Below, piece after piece: positions 54,486-64,000 of a stretch of 64,000 bases of DNA. The first letter of the stretch is position 1, and each line of letters opens with the position of its first letter. The notes under the pieces are model-generated. The model made no database searches. It worked only from the letters and a program-made list of their open reading frames with translations, and was not told where the DNA came from. This DNA is from Parus major (taxonomy: Eukaryota; Chordata; Aves; Passeriformes; Paridae): positions 105,773,468-105,837,467 of the forward strand of contig NC_031770.1 of the NCBI RefSeq assembly GCF_001522545.3, written 5' to 3'. The translations under genes and the position numbers were made by a program.

Positions 54486-57369
54486 CGTTTTGTGAACTCA
54501 GTGCTTTGATTAATCTATTCAAATATTAACATGCCTGGTGAGGTAGACCAAAATATCCTCTGGATTTATAAATATTCATATACTAACATCTGCCACATCT
54601 GCATAGTTATAACTCTGTTTTCATGGGAGGAAAACTGTCTCTTTGAGGAAGGTCCAAAGTAGCAGAGGGTTTCTCTCGTCATACCTGTCACTTAGCGAGT
54701 TGTGTAACTTTTAAAGATCTTGTACACTTGCATTATTTTAGAGTTAGCCTGGTCTACAAGGGTTTAACTCCAGAATAACTGCTGTTAATGTTCCTGGATC
54801 ACTTTTACTATGTGTATGAGAGGTAGTATATGTTTCTTACAACATAAAACAGCCTCTTTGATCATTTGCAGTCTGATTTCTGCCACTGGCACAGTCCTGA
54901 AACAGCTATGCTTTGCACAGTTAATAGAGTCAGATTTGCCTTATAGTGTTGACCTCTACCTCTGGTGCTTAAAAACATGCCTTCCATTTTCTATGCCTTG
55001 GCACAGGCCTTCAGAATTCCATGTCCTTTCTTTTTCTTTTTTCTTTTTTTTTTCCTTGCTTTACAGTCTTACTTTGTTTGTGGTTATTCTGCTCCAAGAT
55101 GTCTTTTCACTAATCTTACTCCTAGCTTTCTTCATCTGAATTTTGCCTCTATGTCTTCTTGGCATTCTTCTTCCAAGAAAAAAAAATAAAAATAACCCAA
55201 AAATATAATCAGCAGCCTTATTTGTCAGTAAATTCCGAACAAATCCACAGCAGCTGGCTTGCTAGTTATTAAAAAAAAATTACTTTTCTTTAAAGTTCAT
55301 CATACTGGAAATCTTTGCTGCTTTCTAATTTTTAGGCAGAGGGAAGGCACTGTTTTGGTGCACCACCAAATAAGTGGGTGCACAGCAACCATATTATCTT
55401 TTTGATTTCAAAAAGAACTTGTAAAGATTATTCCTCGAGTAGATTAAAAATGAGTCCTTTATTCAATGTCTTTTCCTTCTAGAAGCTCTATTCAGTACTG
55501 TACAGTTGTTTTTAAGGAGTTATATTAGTTTTTCCCATTTATACAATGAATACTAAGGACCACAAAATAATGGTTAGGACTGTTTCTTTCTGAGTCCGTC
55601 AACTACAGAGGAAGAAAAACATAAAAATAACTAGAGTTTGTACTTCCAAACTTCCAGAGTTCTGAACTTCGACTTCTTTTACCTGAGCAAGTATTAAAGA
55701 TTGGTGTGAAAATTACATAAAATTTGTGTGATTAAGACAAGAATTGTATAGTCCCCTACAATAGGGGATGCCTTGCTTTTATGTGAAGTTGTCATCGCAG
55801 ACTCTTCCCTGGAGAACAAGCAGAGATTTGAAGCTCTGATGAATGGCTGTTTTACAGAGTAGGTTCTTGCCTTCCTGCTCTATCTTTTTAACCTTTGACA
55901 TTACTTTGGTTACTCAAAAGCAGTTTGATCCTATTATTTCAAGAGAAATCATTGTTTGTCTTTATGACAAATTACAGGTAGGTTAAATTTTCAAGAGCTG
56001 TTAAGTCCCAGGCTCAGAAGTTATTTAGGCATTTTGAAAAATTTAATCTACATTTTCTGTAGTTTTGTTGGGATTTTTTCATTTCTTCAAGTTCTAGAAG
56101 ATAAGAGCAGCTGCTTCACCTTCAGTTTTATTTTACATTTACAGCATTATGAATCTTTAAAAATAAGTTGCAGCCTACCCAAATTACACTTCAGTTGAGC
56201 AATTTGGTGTCCTTAGGAATGCACTGAATTATCTTAATCACATTCTCAATGATACATTGCTGCCTTTAAAAATTATTGCTAGGAGAAAATCACAAGTGTA
56301 TAAGAAGGAGCTGAAGAGTAAAAGTGCAACAGTTAAAGAAAAAAAAAAGAAGACTAAACAAAAGTCAAGACATAATTTAAGCTGACTAGAAAATTAACAT
56401 TAAAAATCAGGAAACAAAAAAGTGGTTTTTTGGTGGTATTGCAAGTGTATGTCTATAACTTTAATTATTATACAGTACAGTCATGGGGACCAAAATCTGC
56501 TCTCAGTTGAATGGGTATTGGTTTAGAACTGGGAAATACTCAGTGTCACTTAAAAAGGCTGTGTCAGTTTAACTCTATGAGACACTGCACAGCCACACAG
56601 CTGAAGCAAGCTCTGATTATGGGTAAGTTGGTATTGCTTGATGGAGTATTGACAGTGTCTCCAGTGGAATAAATTGTCCTTAAAACTACTTTTTCCTGTA
56701 AAATGCCATTTCAATCAGTTTTTCCCAAACCACACTAATTAGAAAAGTCATTTAGCCATCATTAATGAGGTACATATTTCCAAAATTTATGAGAAATTAT
56801 GTTGTTTCAAAATGCATTTTATATTTGTTATCCAGTTTAATGAAATTTAAATAGCAAGTAGATAGGATAGTTCATTAAGATGTAAAATGGTCAAATACAC
56901 TATTTTCATTTTAGAATGTCATGCTTTTAATTATGTTGTTGCTATTTAGTACTATGAAAACATCCTATTTTCTAGGTCAATGTTTCATATTTGTGTTATG
57001 ATTAAAAACAGTTTGACATTTTGAATAAAAATATACTAATTCGTTGTATTAATTAAAAATAATGACCTAGAAGAAACATTTCCAAACTAACCTAAAGACG
57101 TCAATGCTGTGAGACATGACAGTTGTGCCATATTGTCACTATTAATGACATTTTCTACAGCAAAGTAAAAATGTACACACAAAGGAAACAAAAAGAAATT
57201 AAGAACTATTTTCATTTTTAAAACTCTGTCCATGAAATCTTCATTCCACTGAAAGGGTCACAGGTACTTGGACAGACAAAACCAGCTTTTGAAATATTGA
57301 CATTTCATGTGAAACATAAAGGGCAGCTTTGGCATAGGTAGATGTTTGTTCTTCTTCAATACATGTTGG

Positions 57370-57435
57370 CCTTCTGCTGTCGGAGCGGGGAGGGCGAGTA
57401 CACGAGAGGTGGAATCACAAAGCGCTTGAAGTTTA
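57370..57435. promoter_or_regulatory. Small CpG-bearing islet
   Basis: Five CpGs in about 55 bases (tgtcggagcggggagggcgagtacacgagag, aagcgctt) are surrounded by several hundred bases almost free of CpG. It may be a transcription-factor binding cluster. The evidence is compositional only. Confidence 0.22.
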
Positions 57436-57532
57436 GCCATAGATTTTTAATGAGGTTGTTCCCAGGGCTGTTAATTTGTACACATAAACTGTTATTGCCA
57501 CATACTCAAGTATAAGTACCACCATTTTTATT

Positions 57533-57566
57533 ATGTGTGTGGGTGTGTGTGTATGGGGGCGGGGTG
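57533..57566. repeat. (GT)n and G-rich simple repeat
   Basis: An interrupted (GT)n run with a GGG interruption is followed by tatgggggcggggtg. It is a low-complexity sequence, too short for a confident quadruplex prediction. Confidence 0.85.
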
Positions 57567-58364
57567 TAAATTTATGGTTTGGAGACATGAGAAAAAATGA
57601 ATGGAATTATACTAATTACCTCCTCTGAAACTGGTTCAGATACACAGCACATGCTGATTAGAGACACCAGGTTCTACTGTGTCAGAGGGCAAAATATCAT
57701 TGAAGACAAAGTAAATGATCACTGACTGTTTTGTTCCTGAGGAATGCAAAATAAAAATTTTAAAGGCCACTGACAATAAATGGTGGTTATTTAATTTCCA
57801 ATCCTGTATGTTCCTTTTTGGACCTTTCATCACTTTAAGGTGCTTAAGGCTGTCCTTTGTGAGGACCTCAGAGGAAGCCCTCCTCTAACTTGGTTGTAAG
57901 TCCTGGTTTTGTGTGTCACAGATCAGTGAAGTCATTTATGGATGCACATCTATCAATTCCCATGAAGAATCTTCTGTCTAAATTAAATCCTGTTATTTTC
58001 TGTTTGCCTAAGGCTGTAACATATCCCCTCTCCAGAATCCTCATAGTTTCAACAATAGTTTCCAAAGATACCTCCCAGTCATCCGCATCTCTTACATTTC
58101 ACTATCTTTAGTGCCCACATTCAAAAGTGGAAGCAGTTAATGCTTTCCTGTGTATGTGGTTTTTCAGATCAGTGCAAGTGGCTTTATGGACCCCTGTAAA
58201 CCTGCAAACTACTGTTGGGCAGCTCTTGTTCTAGATATTTCGGTCATTAGCAAGAAAAGCTGCAAGTACCTTAAATTAAAATAGATCTTTGATTTCCCAC
58301 TAGGACATCCAGAGAAGAAATTCACTTCAATTCTTTTGTGAAACTTTACAACTTTGTCTTCCCA

Positions 58365-58510
58365 GTGCGGGCTGGAGCCCTGGTGAGGCTGTCATTTGAA
58401 CTGGAGCTGTGTTGCAGCCTCTTTTGTTCTCTGCTCGCCTCAGATGCCGGCTCACTGCCTGCTGGCGTGCCGGAGCGAGCGCGATGACTTGTGGTGACAG
58501 CTGTAAAGTT
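58365..58510. promoter_or_regulatory. CpG-dense islet, candidate enhancer or alternative promoter
   Basis: At least nine CpGs in about 140 bases (gtgcgggc, gctcgcc, gccggc, ggcgtgccggagcgagcgcgatg, gttgcgg) lie in an otherwise CpG-poor region. Downstream sequence (to 58600) is purine-rich and unremarkable. There is no TATA box. The open frame over it (58409-58705) has no recognisable protein. An orphan CpG cluster this far into the intron could be an enhancer or an internal start site. Confidence 0.3.
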
Positions 58511-59739
58511 GCGGATGGGAGCAGAGAGAGGAAAAAAGCCCTTGTTCAGTTAGGAGGGGTTTTATATCTCTCTGTTGCCATAACTACACAGAAGGAGAAA
58601 AACATGCTTCTTTCATGCTTGTCTAGATTCAAAATTGCCTGTTGTCATCCTTTCATAGGTTCAGCACCTTTGTGGGTTGGTTGTAGTAGCATTTTCAGAT
58701 TATGAAATGATTGTGAAATTTGTATATTGTCTTCGCAGCTGAAATTCTGACTTAATCACCGTGTTTTCTGAGGTGTTCCTTTGTTTTCATTTGTTTTTGA
58801 AATGTTTTAGCCAAGTCTTATCAACCATCTTCATTATGTGAAAGCCATTTAGCTCTCAAAATAGTCTTTATAAGCTTGCTTAATTCTTAGAGAGCCCATA
58901 AATTTTAATACTCATTAAATAAATCTGTGTTCTTGAATCTCAACAGACTTCTTAAAAGTATCTCTTTTTTTTTGTTTTAATTCTGAATTTGGTAAGGTAG
59001 CTACTTAAGCACATCCTGATAACTTAATTCTCTATGAATAGAAACAATATTTGCAGTTCAGTGGTTTCTTGCATTATCAGCTAGTTATGGCTCCTATTCT
59101 CCTGTCACACTGTACAAGCCCCCTGCTCAGGCAACATGGATACTAGAAAGTGACTTTACTAGAATTTATACAAAAATACTTAATAATAACAGAAATACCT
59201 TCCAAGAAATTTGCTTAAAAATAAAGGTTTAAAAATCAAGGTTTTGCCCTATTAGAGGATAACGTTAGGCAGAAGTGAGAAGGACATTTTACAAAATGTT
59301 TCTTAAATATCTGCAATACTTTTAGACTTTGAAAACTTCACAGTGCTTTAAAATGTAGGAGAAAAAAACAATTATAAAGTCTTTCACATCTTCAGAACAG
59401 ATAGAATCTAGAGATTTGAAATTATGGTAAGTAGGATGATGTTCAGAGGAAATCTTGACACAAATTACGGCTTTTTTTACGTAAAATACCATGTTCTTAA
59501 AGCTCAGGGGGCCCAAAAACTAGCTTATTTATCTTTTTTTTCCAAATCTGTAGTCATTTATGATTCTTAGGTAAGTTAACAGCCCTGTATTTAACTACTA
59601 CAATAACTTCTGTAGTCGTGAATAGTCATGATTGCAGCCCCCCACACCTGCTGAAGCTACACAGCAGGGAACCAGTTGCTGAAGTGGAGCTGTTGGATTG
59701 CAGAATACCCCAGGGAGGGCCTAGATTTGACAGAGAGCA

Positions 59740-59822
59740 TTTTTGTTGGTTTTGTTTTGGGGTGTTTGTTTGTGGTTTTTGGGGTTTTTTTGGTTGTTTG
59801 CTTTTGCTTTTTTTTTTAATTA
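59740..59822. repeat. T/G-rich low-complexity tract
   Basis: About 80 bases made almost entirely of T and G, with runs such as ttttgttttggggtg and tttttggggtttttttgg, ending in a T-run. It reads through as an open frame of hydrophobic residues (Phe, Gly, Leu, Val) by composition alone. Confidence 0.85.
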
Positions 59823-62800
59823 TTTTGAAATTTTTGATTAGACTTACCTGTTCTGATAGTGTAATGAATCACTAAGACTTATTGTGAGGACACACCAAAA
59901 AAAAACATAACTGTCTTTTTTATGATATGAGATGTCCACTGGACCAAGAAATACTGTCACATGCATTTAAATTTAACCCAGTGCATAACACGTGCCTGGT
60001 ACTAAACCATCCATGGAGTATATAGGCCTAAATACTGAGATTTAACACTTTGTTATTTATGGATGATGTATAGTATCTTCTGAAAGCGTGAGATTTCAGT
60101 GCCCAAGATTTGAATGCTTTTATTTGCTTTCATTAGGCATCCTGTACAGCAGTATGTGAATGTTAGAAAATATGTGCATTACCACTGTCTAGTAAAAATG
60201 TATTTCAAAGACTTATGTTGATTACACTTCCATACATTTTATGAAAAGCCTAAGCTGTGCCCCTGTTGAAGGTGGGCAGCACTGCTTTGTTTACAATGGG
60301 CAGAGGAGCAGCCTCATCTTTGCTAATTAATGTATGTTAAGTGCTTTTGAAGTCTTTGATTGTCAGGTATTATACCTTAGAATTGTGGTATTTTGGGGTT
60401 TGAGGTTTTTTTGCTCTAATAGATGCAATTTGCTCTGGATCCATCACTGATTTGTTTTCAGAAACCTGTTGTTTTTGTTTTTTTCCTTTTGGAACACAAG
60501 TGTTTTGTTTGCTGGCTGGTGGTGCAGATGTGCCTGTGGCTGCTGTTAACACACAACTGGGCACCAAAACTGGTCAGTGTTTCACGGGTGCTGCTGTGTC
60601 AGGAGCCTGCTGGTGATCACACCATCAGTTTCACAGATGGGTGCTGCTTGTTCAAAGCCTGGGAATCATTTAGCTAATGCCTTGCACTACATAAAGAGAT
60701 CAAAAAGGTCCAAAAGCTATCTCTTAGTCTTCTGCTATAAGCAATTAGGATAATACTGAATCCATACTAGACCTGTAGTAATAAACATTTTAGCCTTCCC
60801 TTAAGTGTGGATTGATATTCAGGTCTGCTTGCTGGTAAATAAAACAATCAGAACTAAATTTCCCTTTGAATCTGGGCTATTCTGCATTTCCAGTGCTCAC
60901 AGGATTTATTTTTTTTTCCCTTCTCTTTCTGCCTGCCTCTCTCATTTCGTCTCCAGAGAAAATTATTGTCTGCCTGGAAATCAAGTTACAGTGCTAACTG
61001 ACATAGTGGCATGTTACATGTGGAGAGGGGACCAGACTGGCAGTTTGCTGGGATCTCCTGGGCTTTGTTTGCTTTGGCCAATATAGAACAGGCTGCAGCC
61101 AGCTTTGTATTTAATCAGGGGTGAATCCTGAAAAAAAACCCAGCAGATCCTGATATAGGAAGCTACATCTTTAGCTCAACATCTCAGTGGGTATTTTTAT
61201 GCTGGGTCCTTTGGTCTTGCTGCCTTTCCTTACATGGATCACAGTATTCATTGGAAAATGAAAGAGATCAAATTGTCACCATATTCTTTTCTCATTCTTT
61301 GTATCCATATATGTAATATAAATGCAGTTCATTTTCAAACCAGGTCACACATGCTCACTGTGCATTTGTAACCCTGTTTGATTATAAATTAGCAGGCATA
61401 GATACCATAGTGGACTTTACCTAATAAATCAAAGCAGTAAAGGCATTCTATCCCCCAGACTCCTTTTTTTATTTTAATGCATAACTGTCATATCAAAATC
61501 TCTCTAAAGTTGCATCTAAAGCTTTTTTTTTTTTTCACCCTAGATATTAAGGGTGTAGTTTGTCTCTGAATATAATCAGAAAATATGTTGAAATAGTTCT
61601 GTGGCCTAATATAGGGAAATGTCAGCTCTGTAATGTGTGAAGGCAGCCTTGAGGTACCTCCTAATGTCACTTCCAGTGTTGATAATAGCCTGAAAATTAG
61701 TTTCAAAACATGATATGGTGACTTTCCTGAGTTTTTGGTATATTTAGAAGGGTTCCATTTACACATAGAGTTGTGGTTGTCTTCCTCAAGTGAGTAATCA
61801 CCACATCTGACTTTGTTGACCCTTTCTCATCATAAGGTGAGAAGAATTTGCCTATGTGAACAACAAAAAATTATTTAGCACAACAGGGCATCTCATTGTC
61901 AACAATCCTTTGAGTAGAATTATCATATAAAGCCACATATGTGGTGTTCAGCAGGATTTAAAAATATTTTCCAACTCTCCAGCATCTGTTACTGTTTACG
62001 TTAGCAGCACAGGTGTCTTAACAGTGTCAACGCAATGAAGATCTAGACAGGTTGGTCTGCACTACAAAGTCCTACTGCCATGGCTGTATCAGCTTGGAGT
62101 ATGACAACTTCACACCTTGCATTTCACATTGCTGTGCTGACAAAACCCAGCAGAAGATGACTCCCGCTGCCTTTGTTCAGGGGCTGGTGTAGCTGTGCCA
62201 GCAGTGATACCTCTCCTTCAGCATATGCTCCATCTTCACCAGGGTGTGTAGCTGGGTAGCACAGGCTTGTCAGGGCACGGCATTGCCATGCTCGTATTCA
62301 CTATTGAGCTTTTCTCAGTTCATTTTATCTGGCTTAAGGGCTTAGGAAAGCGAAATATGCAGGAGATAGCCAGAACCAGTTGAGCATTTTCACATGCCTT
62401 GGAGGATGGTGTCCTGTGGAAACCCCATAATAAATAGAGTCTGCGAGAAGAGGACTGGGCACCCAGTATCATGCAGACAGTATTTTGCACCTCCATCCCA
62501 AGCCTTTAGCAGCTTTGGCTTTTTGCAGTACAGTATGGAGTGAGAGTGCTTCACCATTTGCCTGCCTCCCCCAACTCTCCCATAAAGGATCCTTGCACAG
62601 GCTGTCCCAGCTTTCTTACGCCCCCTTCTCCTTCTGCTCTTGGTAAAGAAGTTCAACTGAAATTGAGATCCAATAAGAAAAAAAAAAAAAGGTGGGGGGG
62701 GAACTATTTATCTGCAACAGATTAGTTCTCATCTTCTGCAAAAAAAATAAATGACTGGTCCCAACTAATTATTTAATCTCCCTTGGTAGGTAATCCCTGG

Positions 62801-62959
62801 GGAGAGACAGTATATCCTACCTGTCCAAGCACACGGAACTAGTTGGGTCATTCCTGAGATAGGCCCTGTCTCTATTTGACTGCAGAGACAGTCCAAGTAA
62901 CTGCATGTATGATCTTCAGGGTCCAGGAAGGAAACTAAAGATGATGGGTTCTTCCCCCA

Positions 62960-63155
62960 TAGAGTGGCTGGGGATTGGAACAGGCTTCCTAGGGCAGTGG
63001 TCACAGCAGCAAACCTGACAGAGCTCAGTATGTGTTCAGACAACACTCTCAGGCACATGGTGTGATTCTTGGGGCTGTCCTGTGCAGGGCTGGGAGTTGG
63101 ACTCAATGATCTTTGTGAGTCCCTTCCAACTAAGGCTGTTCTATGATCTGAAACA
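62960..63155 (+). mobile_element. CR1 LINE 3'-end fragment
   Basis: Sense-strand CR1 signature: GATTGGAACAGGCTTCCTAG, then ACACTCTCAGGCACATGGTG, then GCTGGGAGTTGGACTCAATG and GAGTCCCTTCCAACTAAGGC, ending ttctatgatctg (octamer end). The preceding 170 bases may be an older part of the same insertion but match less clearly. It is the least diverged of the sense-oriented CR1 pieces here. Confidence 0.93.
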
Positions 63156-64000
63156 TCCTCATCTCTTAGTGATTCTCACCAGGCTTCACTCATTTCCCCT
63201 TCCAGGCCAAAAGAGATTAAAGGACCTATTTCTTACCCTCAGTCCCAAGTAAAAAGATGTTCCCCAGAGGTGTGTGCTTGCCTTCACGTCATAGGGAAGG
63301 TTCTACAGCTGACTTTTGTATTTGTCAACTGAGAAGTAACTAACCCCCATCCTTAAGAGATGACCTTAAGAGAGACCTTAAGGGATGTATGATGTTCATC
63401 CTGGTCTGCCAGGTCAGGATGTCTGGAGGAGTGGAGAACAGCATCAGCCACTGCAGTGCCAAGTGTGTGTTCTTAACTTTATCAGCCTGGCCTAACGAGG
63501 CAGCTGGCCATTGAGTTGTTACCTCTCTGCAGCTGCTTCAAGCCACATACCAGCAGCACAAGGGTACATTCAGCAGGTTATTGGCTACTCTGCAGGCTTT
63601 GGGGCTCTCCGTGTGTCTGCAGATGTTGTGGTGAGGAGAAATTTGTCAAAGTGGCAAAAAATACTGCATTCTGGCTCACATGGGAAGGGTTCACCATGGT
63701 AAACTCCTTTCTGTCACTCACAGCTCCTGTTTGACTTCTAGATCTTCTACTTCATGATTTAATTTCTTTTATCTACCCATACTCTACCACTATAAAAATA
63801 AGCAAGTGTGGGCAGTGCTGGCACTTCATGGTTAAAATTATTGTTTTGCGTAACTAGAGCATAACCTTGGGAATTAATCTCCATACTTATTAAGGGAAGA
63901 AGGTAATTTGATTTTCCTCCTGTTAACTTTTCTTGGCTTTCCTGCATTTTCTGTCCCAGTCATGAAAGCATGAGCCTGTGTGAGCAAGCACTGGTCTCTT
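63156..64000. other. Intron end block, nothing recognised
   Basis: Unique sequence with a small direct repeat of the ACCTTAAG(A/G)G(A) type at about 63351-63385. I see no exon, splice pair or element. The KLHL29 intron is still open at the window edge. Confidence 0.45.

Larger units (their letters stand above)
52041..62955. other. Intron block with CpG-dense islets, no gene
   Basis: Mostly AT-rich unique sequence. Low-complexity tracts include T-rich 55024-55060, GT/G-rich 57533-57565, T/G-rich 59740-59822, poly(T) 61523-61535 and poly(A)/poly(G) 62679-62700. Three CpG-bearing islets (54.4, 57.4 and 58.45 kb) stand out and are listed separately. I find no exon compatible with the KLHL29 phase 1 donor. 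Confidence 0.45.

Noticed and set aside
54277..54495. Possible coding KLHL29 alternative exon
   Set aside because: The incoming phase 1 frame reaches a stop within a few codons; the only open frame would need a phase 2 entry.
54810..55189. Open frames with a Phe-rich hydrophobic stretch
   Set aside because: They come from the T/C-rich tract at 55024-55060. No family similarity.
58409..58705. 98-codon open frame over the CpG islet as a gene
   Set aside because: No recognisable domain, weak start context, and composition changes midway. Better explained as chance openness in a GC-rich patch.
59618..59875. 85-codon hydrophobic open frame as a membrane protein
   Set aside because: The hydrophobic Phe/Gly/Val run is the translation of a T/G low-complexity tract.
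62050..62130. ggtctgcactacaaagtcc, reminiscent of terminal sequences of some reptile DNA transposons
   Set aside because: The resemblance is short and from memory. No paired inverted repeat was found nearby.

Overview
The window looks like nuclear DNA from a bird. The evidence is a single vertebrate gene split by GT-AG introns, sparse fragments of CR1 LINEs with the typical 3' octamer (ATTCTRTG-like) ends, no SINEs that I can recognise, and AT-rich, CpG-poor introns around a GC-rich exon. A crocodilian or turtle also carries CR1 and cannot be excluded from this sequence alone. There are no prokaryotic operons, CRISPR arrays, plasmid or phage modules, and no rRNA or tRNA genes that I can support.

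The only protein-coding gene I can support is KLHL29 (kelch-like family member 29, also called KBTBD9) on the + strand. Two consecutive internal coding exons are present, at 2653-2794 and 3534-4082. Their splice phases agree (phase 0 in, phase 1 across the first junction, phase 1 out), and together they encode about 230 residues of the long, proline-rich, probably disordered N-terminal region that precedes the BTB domain. The initiator exon(s) must lie upstream of base 1. The BTB, BACK and kelch-repeat exons must lie beyond base 64000. I found no BTB or kelch coding sequence inside the window.

Layout: 1-2652 is the 3' end of an upstream intron with one CR1 scrap. 2653-2794 is an exon. 2795-3533 is a short intron with a conserved-looking block near its 3' end. 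3534-4082 is an exon inside a CpG-rich patch (about 3420-4200). 4083-64000 is a single intron at least 59.9 kb long. That intron holds a 0.67 kb 5'-truncated CR1 (9303-9975), smaller CR1 pieces (near 20.9, 23.3, 24.2, 29.6, 51.9 and 63.1 kb), an (ATCC)n microsatellite at 10.96-11.02 kb, other simple repeats, and several stretches that look like conserved non-coding or regulatory DNA because of their CpG content or AT-rich, homeodomain-type motif content.

I did not find an undescribed biological system. The most useful leads are the low-repeat giant intron with isolated CpG-dense patches (near 19.4, 45.1, 54.4, 57.4 and 58.5 kb), the CpG island over a coding exon, and two small tandem arrays of short hairpins (48.75 and 50.2 kb). 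All regulatory calls are inference from composition and need cross-species alignment or chromatin data.
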